A DNA stretch of 57,425 nucleotides, taken from Dehalococcoidia bacterium (GTDB lineage: Bacteria > Chloroflexota > Dehalococcoidia > DSTF01 > WHTK01). The stretch is taken from positions 1 to 57,425 of the forward strand of contig DATLYJ010000020.1 of the NCBI GenBank assembly GCA_035574915.1. The letters are read 5' to 3'. Positions 37,676 through 46,136 of the stretch are shown here, piece by piece. Numbering within the stretch: the stretch's first letter is position 1; every line of letters begins with the position of its first letter. The translations under genes and the position numbers were made by a program. Below the pieces are notes generated by a model, which saw nothing but the letters and a program-made list of their open reading frames with translations, did not search any database and was not told the origin of the DNA.

Positions 37676-38275
37676 ATGAACACGATTGCGCTTCTCGTTT
37701 CTGGAGTCGTGGCCCTTGCGGGTACGCTCGCCGGGGTCGCCAGCGCCTCGGCTGGCGGCGGTGGCTGCAATGGGGAATCGACCGATTCGGCGTCGGGCAC
37801 CGTACACATGCGCGAAAACTGCTTCGTGTCTACAGTGGTCAGAGTACCCACAGGCGAGACCGTCACCTGGATGAACCAGGACAGTGTCCCACACATGGTC
37901 ACTGGCATGGGCTGGAGCGCGCCAGGTGCAACCATCGGCCAGGGACAGGCCGCGTCCGTGAGGTTCGACAGGAGCGGCGTGTTCGCCTACTACTGCCCGT
38001 TACACCTCGGCATGGTCGGCGCTGTGGTCGTCGGCGATGGCAGCCCGGCACCCGGCGGCAGTGGCGGATTCGTCGGTGCCGCGCCAGTGCTGGAAGCTGG
38101 CGCTCAGGCGGCCGCGGGCTCCGCACGAGCTCCCGCTGCGCGGTCGGGCGGATCCAGCCCGGACTGGGCAATGCTGGTTCTCGGCGGCGGACTCGGGTCG
38201 GCCGCCGCAGTGGCCGCCGGGATCGCTGGCTTCAGGCTCGGGCGCGCTTCTCGAGGTCTCCTGGAGGCGCCATAG
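37676..38275 (+). CDS. Exported cupredoxin (plastocyanin-like) with membrane anchor
   Basis: 199 residues from the ATG with AGGAGG seven bases upstream. A signal peptide (IALLVSGVVALAGTLAGVAS) precedes a type 1 copper domain: the His of SVPHMVTG near 71-78 and the cluster YYCPLHLGM near 104-112 supply Cys, His and Met ligands. A linker rich in Gly, Ala and Ser follows, then a membrane helix (AMLVLGGGLGSAAAVAAGIA) and a basic tail. It is an electron carrier outside the cytoplasmic membrane. Its place after the ECF sigma/anti-sigma pair suggests copper or redox-stress control. An earlier ATG (37671) is less well placed. Confidence 0.88.
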   Translation: MNTIALLVSGVVALAGTLAGVASASAGGGGCNGESTDSASGTVHMRENCFVSTVVRVPTGETVTWMNQDSVPHMVTGMGWSAPGATIGQGQAASVRFDRSGVFAYYCPLHLGMVGAVVVGDGSPAPGGSGGFVGAAPVLEAGAQAAAGSARAPAARSGGSSPDWAMLVLGGGLGSAAAVAAGIAGFRLGRASRGLLEAP

Positions 38276-38367
38276 GAGCGATCCAGACGAGCGGCGCACA
38301 CGCCTCCTGACGGGGGCCCGTGGCGCTGCGGCCGTAAGCCTTTCGTAATACACCGGTTCTAGCCTGT

Positions 38368-38373
38368 TAGAGT
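38368..38373 (+). promoter_or_regulatory. Extended -10 (TGT-TAGAGT) of the response regulator gene
   Basis: TG one base before TAGAGT; the ATG starts ten bases later. The same TGTTAGAGT string occurs before rel at 40407-40415. Confidence 0.45.
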
Positions 38374-38383
38374 GATCGCTGCG

Positions 38384-39073
38384 ATGGCGCACCGAGACCG
38401 GGTCCTCGTCGTGGAGGACGAGCCCATGGTGGCCGAGGTCGTGGACCGCTACCTGCGGCATGAGGGCTTCGACACGATGGTCGTGCACGACGGCCCCTCC
38501 GCCCTGACCGAGCTCGAACGCTTCATGCCTGACCTCGTGGTCCTGGACCTCATGCTTCCCGGCCTGGACGGCTTCGAGGTGTGCCGCCGCGTGAGGTCGG
38601 CCGGCGAGACGCCCGTGATCATCCTTACCGCCCGTGCCCGTGAAGACGATAAGCTGCTCGGCCTGGGGCTGGGCGCTGACGACTATGTGACCAAGCCCTT
38701 CAGCCCGCGCGAGCTCGTAGCGCGCGTCAAGGTGGTACTCCGGCGGGCGCGGGCCGTCACCGTCCCGGACGGCGAGCGCCTGCGCTTCGGCGACCTGCGC
38801 ATCAACGAACGCACGCGTGTGGTCGAGGACGCCCGCGGCGAGATCAGGCTGACGGCGCGCGAATTCGACCTGCTGGTGTTCCTCGCCCGGCACGCAGGAC
38901 AGGTCTTCACGCGCGACCAGCTCATGGACTTCGTCTGGGACTTCGACTTCGCCGGCGACGCCAGCACGGTGACCGTCCACATCCGCCGCCTGCGCAGCAA
39001 GGTCGAGGTCGACCCCTCGCGGCCGCGGCACATCAAGACGGTCTGGGGCGTCGGCTACAAATTCGAGCCGTAG
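38384..39073 (+). CDS. OmpR/PhoB-family response regulator
   Basis: 229 residues. The receiver domain (about 1-118) starts RVLVVEDEPMVAEVVDRYL, with the phospho-accepting Asp in LVVLDLMLPGLDGFEV (near 51) and Lys in DDYVTKPFSPREL (near 101). A winged-helix DNA-binding domain follows, with REFDLLVFLARHAGQVFTRDQ and VTVHIRRLRSKVEVDPSR near 195-212. The ATG at 38384 is preferred because a GTG 12 bases earlier lies in the -10 box. It is activated by the histidine kinase encoded six bases downstream. Confidence 0.95.
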   Translation: MAHRDRVLVVEDEPMVAEVVDRYLRHEGFDTMVVHDGPSALTELERFMPDLVVLDLMLPGLDGFEVCRRVRSAGETPVIILTARAREDDKLLGLGLGADDYVTKPFSPRELVARVKVVLRRARAVTVPDGERLRFGDLRINERTRVVEDARGEIRLTAREFDLLVFLARHAGQVFTRDQLMDFVWDFDFAGDASTVTVHIRRLRSKVEVDPSRPRHIKTVWGVGYKFEP

Positions 39074-39079
39074 GCAGCA

Positions 39080-40327
39080 ATGGTCACCTTCCGCCGGTCG
39101 CTCCTCCTGTCCGTCGCGACCCTGGCTGCCGGCCTTGGTCTCGCGGTCCTGATCGCGGAAGTGACGATGGCGCCACCGCTGCGAGAGGTCGGCCTCCTCT
39201 CCGCCTATCTCCTGGCCAGCGGCGTGGCCTCGATCGCCGCCTGCCGCGCCGTCCTGCGCCTCGCCGAGTCCTCGCGCCTCTCCCTTCAGGGGCGCGTCTT
39301 CCTCATCACCGCCGCCGGGGCGCTCACGGGCGTCGCGAGCATTTTCATGGTCGCGCAGCTCATGTTCGTCTCGACCTCGCACGACCTCGCCGTGTTGGCC
39401 GCGGTCCTGGCGTTCGTCGCCTTCGTTGGCACTGCCTGCGGCGCCTTCGTGGCCGCCTCTCTTTCCTCTCGTGTCGGCCTCATCTCGGGGGCCATCCGCC
39501 GCCTGGCATCGGGTGACTACGCTGCCTCGCTGCCCGACGGCGCCGGAGACGAGATAGGGGCTCTCGCTCGCGACGTGCGCCTCCTCTCGGAGCAGTTGCG
39601 GCGGGCAGACGAGGAGCGCGCCTCTCTCGAGCGCGAGCGCCGCGAGTTGACCGTAGCCGTGTCGCACGACCTGCGCACACCGCTGGCGAGCCTCCGGGCG
39701 ATGGTCGAAGCCCTCGCCGACGGTCTCGTCCACGGAGACGCCGAGTCGCGCCGTTACTACGCCGCCATGCGCCGCGAGATAGAACGCCTGGGCGCGCTGA
39801 TCGATGACCTCTTCGAGCTCGCGAAGATCGACGCCGGCGCGCTGGAGCTGGACGTCAGGCCCTTGCCGCTGGAGGAGATCGCAGCGGACGTCGTCTCCGG
39901 CATGGAGGCCCAGGCCCGCAGGCTGTCCATAGACCTGGCGCTCAGGACCGAGCCCGGCCTTCCACGCGCGGTCGTCGACGGCCGCCGCATCGAGCGAGCC
40001 ATTGCGAACCTGGTGCGCAATGCCCTGCAGCACACGCCCCGCGGCGGTCGCGTCGAGGTCGCCCTGCGCCAGGACGCCGGCTGGATCGCCATCTCCGTCT
40101 CGGACAGCGGGAGTGGCATCGCGGAGGGGCAGTTGCCGCGAGTCTGGGAGCGGTTTTACCGCGCGGAGGCCTCCAGGACGCGCGAAGACGATATCGGAGA
40201 CGGCGCGGGGCTCGGCCTTGCCATCGTGCGGGGCTTCGTCGAGGCCCATGGCGGCCGCGTCGAGGCGGCCTCGCAGCCTGAACGCGGCTCCACCTTCACC
40301 ATCCTCCTGCCGTTGGCGGCTTCCTGA
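39080..40327 (+). CDS. Membrane histidine kinase
   Basis: 415 residues. Four membrane segments fill the first 130 residues, the last two short and close together, with little external part, so the signal may arise in the membrane. A HAMP-like linker (GLISGAIRRLASGDYAASLP) leads to HisKA, where the phospho-acceptor His is in VAVSHDLRTPLASLRAMVEA (near 195), and to an HATPase domain with NLVRNALQHTPRG (N box), SDSGSGIAEGQ (G1 box) and GLGLAIVRGFVEAHGG (G2 box). It phosphorylates the response regulator encoded upstream with a six-base gap. Confidence 0.95.
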   Translation: MVTFRRSLLLSVATLAAGLGLAVLIAEVTMAPPLREVGLLSAYLLASGVASIAACRAVLRLAESSRLSLQGRVFLITAAGALTGVASIFMVAQLMFVSTSHDLAVLAAVLAFVAFVGTACGAFVAASLSSRVGLISGAIRRLASGDYAASLPDGAGDEIGALARDVRLLSEQLRRADEERASLERERRELTVAVSHDLRTPLASLRAMVEALADGLVHGDAESRRYYAAMRREIERLGALIDDLFELAKIDAGALELDVRPLPLEEIAADVVSGMEAQARRLSIDLALRTEPGLPRAVVDGRRIERAIANLVRNALQHTPRGGRVEVALRQDAGWIAISVSDSGSGIAEGQLPRVWERFYRAEASRTREDDIGDGAGLGLAIVRGFVEAHGGRVEAASQPERGSTFTILLPLAAS

Positions 40328-40406
40328 GCAAGTTGCTTGCGCCTTGCCCTGAGCGCAATCGGGAGCTCAGGACGATAAGTGAATCAAATCGAAGCTCACC
40401 GGATTG

Positions 40407-40415
40407 TGTTAGAGT
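40407..40415 (+). promoter_or_regulatory. Extended -10 (TGTTAGAGT) upstream of rel
   Basis: The same nine bases as before the response regulator gene. The rel ATG at 40430 follows 14 bases later; an earlier in-frame GTG (40379) would lie upstream of this element. Confidence 0.45.
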
Positions 40416-40429
40416 CTCGATACAAGGCC

Positions 40430-42637
40430 ATGGTTGCGACCCCGATTCCAACCGCGGACGAAATCCTGATGCGGGCGGGCGAGGGCATCCCCGCGGACAG
40501 AGCCCGCCTCGTGCGCGAGGCTTACGAGTTCGCCTGGCGTTGCCATGACGGCCAGCTGCGGGACTCGGGCGACCCCTACATCGTCCACCCGATCGACGCA
40601 GCCATGACGGTGGCCTCCCTGAACCTGGATGCGGCCACGATCATGGCGGCGCTCCTGCACGACGTCGTCGAGGACTGCGGCGTGCCGTCGGAGGAGATCT
40701 CGAAGAAGTTTGGCGCGGACGTGGCCCAGCTCGTCGAGGGCGTCACCAAGCTCAGCCGCCTGTCCCTTGTCCGGCCCGATGAGTCCTCGTGGGACGACCA
40801 CTCTCAGGCCGACAACCTCCGCAAGATGTTCCTGGCGATGGCGGAAGACCTGCGCGTGGTGGTCGTCAAGTTGGCGGACAGGCTGCACAACATGCGCACC
40901 CTGCACGCGCTCCCTCGGGAAAAGCAGCTGCGCATCGCGCGCGAAACCAGCGACATCTACGCGCCGCTGGCCCATCGCCTGGGCCTCGGGGCTATCGCGT
41001 CCGAGCTCGATGACCTCGCTTTCCGCTACCTGGAGCCCCTGCGCTACGAGGAAATCGCCAGGCTGCTCGCCGCGAGTCAGGAGAGCCGCGAACGCTACGT
41101 GTCGCAGGTGGAGAAGATCCTGCGCTATGAGCTCCAGCGGCAGGGGGTGCAGGCGGAACTATCCGGCCGCGCAAAGAACATCTTCAGCATCTACCAGAAG
41201 ATGCAGAAGTACGCGGAGATGGGGAAGTCGTTCAACGACATCTACGACCTCATCGCCATCCGCGTCCTGGTGAACAGCGTCGCGGACTGCTATCACGCCC
41301 TGGGTGTCGTGCATGGCCTCTGGCGTCCGCTTCCCGGCCTGTTCGACGACTACATCGCGAACCCGCGCGAGGGCGTCTACCAGTCACTGCACACCACTGT
41401 CATGGGCCCGGGCGCTAGGCCGCTGGAGGTCCAGATCCGTACCTACGAGATGCACCGCACCGCCGAGTACGGCGTTGCCGCTCATTGGCGCTACAAGGAG
41501 GGCGGCCGCCAGGACCGGCACATGGAGGAGCGTATCGCCTGGCTGCGGCAGCTCCTCGAGTGGCAGCGTGAGACCGCCGAGGCCGAGGAGTTCGTCGAGT
41601 TCGTGAAGACGGAGCTCTTCAAAGAGGAGGTCTTCGTCTTCTCCCCCAAGGGCGAGATCAAGGACCTGCCTGCAGGCTCCACCCCCATCGACTTCGCGTT
41701 CCGCATACACACCGACATCGGCTTCCATTGCGTCGGGGCGAAGGTCAACGGCCGCCTGGTGCCGCTGACCTACAAGCTCCAGAACGGCGACGTCGTCGAG
41801 ATAATCACCAGCCGCACATCTCGCGGGCCGTCCCGCGACTGGCTCAACCCGAACCTGGGGTACGTCAAGACCGGCAACGCGCGCTCGAAGATCCGCCAGT
41901 GGCTCAAGCGCCAGGAACGGGAGGAGAACATCCTCCGCGGCCGCGAGATGGTGGACCGCGAGCTGCGCCGCCTCGGCGTTACGACGAGCGACCTGCTCCC
42001 GGAAATGCTGAAGTGGTTCAAATTCGAGAGCGCCGACGACTTCTTCGCCTCTGTCGGTTACGGGGGCGTGTCGCTCAGCCAGATCACCGGCCGGACCGCC
42101 CTCCACCTCAAGAAGGACGAGCCCGAAGAGGTCGTGACACCGGTCGTCACGCCCCGGCCGCCCTCGTACGGGTCCGACATCAAGGTGCTCGGCACCGGCG
42201 ACCTCCTCACGCAGATCGCGCGCTGCTGCCACCCTGTCCCGGGAGACAGCATCATCGGCTACGTCACCCGCGCCCGGGGCGTCACCATCCACAGAGACGA
42301 CTGTCACAACGTCGTCAATGCCAGCGAACCAGAGCGCCTGATTGGCGTCGAGTGGGGCCGCACGACGCAACTCTTCCCCGTGTCGGTCCGCATTGAGGCC
42401 TGGGACCGGGTCGGGCTGCTGAGGGACCTCAGCACCATCGCCGCCGAAGAGAAGGTGAACATGACCGGTGTCCGTACGCACGAGCACCCGGACCACACCA
42501 CCACGCTCTCCATCACCCTGGAGACGACGGGCGTCGAGCAACTCTCCCGTCTCCTGGCGAAGATGGAGGGCGTGCGCGGAGTGTTCGCCGTCTCCCGCGT
42601 CCTGGACCAGGCCTCGGCCGGCCGCCAGGCGAGCTAG
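40430..42637 (+). CDS. rel: Bifunctional (p)ppGpp synthetase/hydrolase Rel
   Basis: 735 residues from the ATG at 40430. The hydrolase domain has HPIDAAMTVASLNLDAATI with ALLHDVVEDCGV, the HD metal site (near 68-98). The synthetase domain follows near 240-350 with DLIAIRVLVNSVADCYHALG and REGVYQSLHTTVMGP. TGS (EVFVFSPKGEIKDLPAGST), a conserved-Cys region (ARCCHPVPGDSIIGYVTRAR) and a C-terminal ACT domain (VRIEAWDRVGLLRDLSTIAA) complete the long Rel plan. It makes and breaks the alarmones that trigger the stringent response on idle ribosomes. Full length and no missing motif. Confidence 0.97.
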   Translation: MVATPIPTADEILMRAGEGIPADRARLVREAYEFAWRCHDGQLRDSGDPYIVHPIDAAMTVASLNLDAATIMAALLHDVVEDCGVPSEEISKKFGADVAQLVEGVTKLSRLSLVRPDESSWDDHSQADNLRKMFLAMAEDLRVVVVKLADRLHNMRTLHALPREKQLRIARETSDIYAPLAHRLGLGAIASELDDLAFRYLEPLRYEEIARLLAASQESRERYVSQVEKILRYELQRQGVQAELSGRAKNIFSIYQKMQKYAEMGKSFNDIYDLIAIRVLVNSVADCYHALGVVHGLWRPLPGLFDDYIANPREGVYQSLHTTVMGPGARPLEVQIRTYEMHRTAEYGVAAHWRYKEGGRQDRHMEERIAWLRQLLEWQRETAEAEEFVEFVKTELFKEEVFVFSPKGEIKDLPAGSTPIDFAFRIHTDIGFHCVGAKVNGRLVPLTYKLQNGDVVEIITSRTSRGPSRDWLNPNLGYVKTGNARSKIRQWLKRQEREENILRGREMVDRELRRLGVTTSDLLPEMLKWFKFESADDFFASVGYGGVSLSQITGRTALHLKKDEPEEVVTPVVTPRPPSYGSDIKVLGTGDLLTQIARCCHPVPGDSIIGYVTRARGVTIHRDDCHNVVNASEPERLIGVEWGRTTQLFPVSVRIEAWDRVGLLRDLSTIAAEEKVNMTGVRTHEHPDHTTTLSITLETTGVEQLSRLLAKMEGVRGVFAVSRVLDQASAGRQAS

Positions 42638-42719
42638 TCGCCTCTGCCCGCCGCCCCTTACGGACCCTAACCCGCCGTTTGCCGCCTCTCGGGGCGCATG
42701 ACAGAATTGGCGGGCAGAC

Positions 42720-45700
42720 GTGAATACCATCTTCAGCGTCCTCCCGCTGGTCGTACGGAGGATTAGCGCCAACATAAGGTTGCTGACCGCCGTGGTCGTC
42801 GGGGCCGTCCTGGCCGCGGCGTTGATGTCGACCACCTCCATTTACACGGACGCCATCCGCGACCTCGGGCTCTCCTATGCCATCCGCCAGAGCGGGCCGA
42901 ACAAGAACAACATCCTCGTCCGCAGCACGTCGCAGATCGCGCGCCAGGACCTCTACGAGCGCAACCGCGAGTTCATCGACTCCTCCCTGAAGAAGGCCCT
43001 CGGTCGCCTGCTTGCCGGCCAGACCTGGGCCGGGCGCAGCTCCACCTTCTTCCCGACGCCGCCAGGCGGGACGGTGCCAGCGGACGACGGCCGGCCGAGG
43101 TCGCACTTCCAGTTCCTGACGGGAATAGAGCCGCACATCCGCGTCGTCGAAGGCCGCTTCCCCGACGCTGCGGCGCAGGCGCCGGCCGGCGCGCCTACCG
43201 TCGAGGTCGCCATGCCCGCGGAGGTCGCGCGACGCAACGGCATCCGCGTCGGCGACCGGCTTGACGCCCACCCCTTCTGGCGGCCGGAAGCGGAGCCTGT
43301 CCACGCCCAGGTCGTAGGACTCGTGGAGCCGCTCGACCTCTCGGAGCCCTACTGGCTCGGGCTATCGGACTTCTTCGAGTTCACGAGCCCCCGCTGGCAG
43401 ACCTTCCCCTTCTTCGTGCCGGCGGAGACCTTTTTCGGCGCAATCGCCGAGTATCTGCCGACCATGAACGCCGACTTCTGGGGGATGGCCTACCTCGACA
43501 CCGGCCGCATCAACGCCCGCAACGCTGAGGACGTGCGCGTCTCTCTCGAGAGTCTGGAGCGGGTCATAGCGGGCAACGTCGAGCGCACGGCCACGATTAC
43601 CGAGCTGCCTAACGTCCTGCGCACCTTCGACGAGAAGCTCTTCTTCACGCGCATCCCGCTCCTCGTGCTCGTGCTCCAGATCGCTGGCATCGTCCTCTAC
43701 TACCTCTTCATGGTCTCGACCATGCTCGTCGAGCGTCAGAGCGCGGAGATCGCGCTGTTCAAGAGCCGCGGCGCTACTACCGGGCAGGTGATGCAGATCT
43801 ACGTGATCGAGGGCTTGATCATCCTCCTCGTTGCGCTCGGGCTCGGCCCACCCCTTGCCGCGGGCGTGATCGCCCTGCTCGGGAAAACCCCCGTGTTCGA
43901 CGACCTCAGCGGCGGCGCCTACCTGACGACGCGCCTGTCGACCGGCGCGTATCTCTGGGCCTTCAGCGGCGCCCTGCTCGCGTACATCACCCTGCTCTGG
44001 CCGGCCTACCAGGCCACGCGCCGCACGGTGGTGCAGTTCAAAGTGGCGGCATCCCGGCCCCCGAAGGAAGCCGCCTTTACCCGCTACTACTTGGACCTGT
44101 TGCTGGTCGGCCTGGGAGCCTTGCTCTTCTACCAGCTGCAGCGGCGCGGCAACCTGGTGACGGAAAAGCTCTTTGGCGAGCAGTCGACGGACCCGGTCTC
44201 ACTGCTGACACCCACGTTCTTCATCCTCACCGTGGGCATCTTCTTTCTGCGGCTGTTCCCTATCGCGCTCCGTCTCGGCGCCTGGCTGGTCTCGAAGACT
44301 CAGGCTACGGCGGTGCTCTTCGGCACCTGGCAGCTGGTCCGCAACCCGGTGCACTACTCCCGCCTGGTCTTGCTCCTCATGCTGGCGACGGCTGTAGGCA
44401 TGTTCGCCGCGAGCTTTGGGGCCACCCTTACTACCAGCTACGAGGACCGGGCAGCCTATGTGTCCGGCGCCCCCTTCCGCCTTGCCGGCCTGCGCAAGGC
44501 CCCGGCTCCGGGACCGGAGTCTCTGGCGCGCGCGCTCGCCGAGAGATACGGGGCCGAAAAGGCGTCACCCGTCGTCCGTCTCGACGGTACACAGGGCACA
44601 GCGTTCGCGCGCACGAACTTCCGCATCCTTGGCATAGACCCGGCGGGTTTCCGCGACCTGGGCTTTTTCCGGGACGACTTCGGGCCTCCGATAGACACCA
44701 TCCTGGCGACCCTTGCCGCAGACACGGAGGAGCCGCCCGGGATCGACCTGCCGCCGGACGCGCGCTGGCTGGCGCTCTGGGTTAACCCCACCTCCCTCAA
44801 CGGCCGTGTCGGCTTCGAGGCGAAGGTCCGGGACGCCGAGGGGCGCTACTTCACCTATCTCTTCGGCCCCGACGGCGGTGCCGAACTGCCCCCGGGCTGG
44901 AGCTTCGTCGTCGCCGACCTCGGCCGGCCCCAGGCGATTGCCGGCGTGCCTTTCACGGACCCAACCGCGCGGCCTCCCCTCCGGTTGCAGTCGCTCTCCA
45001 TCCGCTTCTTTACCACCGTGTCCCGCCCTGGCGGCGCCGTGCAGATCGATGACCTGCAGGTCAGCGCGTCGGCCGGGCTGCCGGCCGGCGTGCCATCCGA
45101 CCGGCTGCTCAACGACCCTCAGCGCCGCTTTGCCGGCCTCCCGGGCGCGACGGTGCTTGCGGACTTCCAGGACCTGCAGCGGTGGGAAGTGTTGAACGGG
45201 CTCGTCGCCGATCCCCTTCCGGATGAAGTCCGCCAGGCCCCGGCGCCCGGCGGTGGCTTCGCGGCGGAGATCACCTGGCGGCCGGTCGCGGGCCAGCCTG
45301 CGACGCACGGAATTCGCGTACGCGGGGAGGCGCGCCCGGTGCAGGTCTATGCCAGCGAGGCCTTCATGAGACAGAGCGGCCTGGCCGAAGGGCAGACGTT
45401 CCAGGTGTACATCAACGGCTCCTACATAGACGTGAGCATCGCCGGCACCTTCCGGCTCTTCCCCACCCTCGACGACCCGCGCGACAATCCCGCCCTCGTC
45501 GCCAACATCCGCCGCCTGGAGACGGCGTTAAACCGCAACCCGCGCAGCGTGATCGCTTACCCGGATGAGGTCTGGCTCAGCCCCGGTCCGGAGACGGCGT
45601 CCAGGGTCGCGCGGGACATCGATGCCGGGGAGTTGCTGGCGACCGTGTTCGACTTCGAACAGATCCGGCTGGCGCAGCAGAAGGACCCGCTCATCGCCGC

Positions 45701-46127
45701 TGGCTGGGAGGGCATCCTCTTCATCAGCTTTGCAGCCATCCTCATGCTCAGCGCCATCGGCTTCCTGATCTACTCCTACCTCACCGCGCAGAAGCGCACG
45801 CTGGAGTTCGCGGTCCTGCGGACGATGGGTTTCTCTCGCCTGCAGATCGCGACCGTCGTCGGCTTCGAGCAGGTGTTCATCATCGGTCTTGGGATGCTGG
45901 CGGGCTCGCTTATGGGCCTTCGCCTCGGCAGCCTGATGATCCGTTACATGGGGCTGACCGAGACGGGCGACGAAGTGGTGCCGCCCATGCTGCTGCACGT
46001 CAGCTGGTTCACAGCCGGCACCGCCTTGTCCGTACTGGCGGCTGTGTTCATAGTGACCATCGGGATCGTCGTACTACTCTACTCGCGCCTTGCGCTGCAC
46101 CGCGTGCTGCGCATCGGCGAGACTTAA
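42720..46127 (+). CDS. Large FtsX/MacB-type ABC permease
   Basis: 1135 residues from GTG. The first membrane helix is near 19-38. A periplasmic domain follows (about 40-310), then a group of helices (near 315-440) and more at about 455-590, in the manner of two joined FtsX units. A large external part (about 590-960) includes a strand-rich segment like a lectin or beta-sandwich (LRLQSLSIRFFTTVSRPGG, IDDLQVSASAG). A last FtsX block (about 1005-1130) has KRTLEFAVLRTMGFSRLQIA. Such permeases work mechanically with partner ATPases to move lipids, lipoproteins or peptides. It heads an operon with two ATPases. Confidence 0.86.
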   Translation: MNTIFSVLPLVVRRISANIRLLTAVVVGAVLAAALMSTTSIYTDAIRDLGLSYAIRQSGPNKNNILVRSTSQIARQDLYERNREFIDSSLKKALGRLLAGQTWAGRSSTFFPTPPGGTVPADDGRPRSHFQFLTGIEPHIRVVEGRFPDAAAQAPAGAPTVEVAMPAEVARRNGIRVGDRLDAHPFWRPEAEPVHAQVVGLVEPLDLSEPYWLGLSDFFEFTSPRWQTFPFFVPAETFFGAIAEYLPTMNADFWGMAYLDTGRINARNAEDVRVSLESLERVIAGNVERTATITELPNVLRTFDEKLFFTRIPLLVLVLQIAGIVLYYLFMVSTMLVERQSAEIALFKSRGATTGQVMQIYVIEGLIILLVALGLGPPLAAGVIALLGKTPVFDDLSGGAYLTTRLSTGAYLWAFSGALLAYITLLWPAYQATRRTVVQFKVAASRPPKEAAFTRYYLDLLLVGLGALLFYQLQRRGNLVTEKLFGEQSTDPVSLLTPTFFILTVGIFFLRLFPIALRLGAWLVSKTQATAVLFGTWQLVRNPVHYSRLVLLLMLATAVGMFAASFGATLTTSYEDRAAYVSGAPFRLAGLRKAPAPGPESLARALAERYGAEKASPVVRLDGTQGTAFARTNFRILGIDPAGFRDLGFFRDDFGPPIDTILATLAADTEEPPGIDLPPDARWLALWVNPTSLNGRVGFEAKVRDAEGRYFTYLFGPDGGAELPPGWSFVVADLGRPQAIAGVPFTDPTARPPLRLQSLSIRFFTTVSRPGGAVQIDDLQVSASAGLPAGVPSDRLLNDPQRRFAGLPGATVLADFQDLQRWEVLNGLVADPLPDEVRQAPAPGGGFAAEITWRPVAGQPATHGIRVRGEARPVQVYASEAFMRQSGLAEGQTFQVYINGSYIDVSIAGTFRLFPTLDDPRDNPALVANIRRLETALNRNPRSVIAYPDEVWLSPGPETASRVARDIDAGELLATVFDFEQIRLAQQKDPLIAAGWEGILFISFAAILMLSAIGFLIYSYLTAQKRTLEFAVLRTMGFSRLQIATVVGFEQVFIIGLGMLAGSLMGLRLGSLMIRYMGLTETGDEVVPPMLLHVSWFTAGTALSVLAAVFIVTIGIVVLLYSRLALHRVLRIGET

Positions 46128-46136
46128 AGGCCGCTG

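Noticed and set aside
38000-40249. Minus-strand open frame of 749 residues
   Set aside because: Antisense to the response regulator and kinase genes; no motifs and no ribosome site.
41384-42841. Minus-strand open frame of 485 residues
   Set aside because: Antisense to rel; high-G+C DNA gives long open frames on the other strand by codon-position bias.
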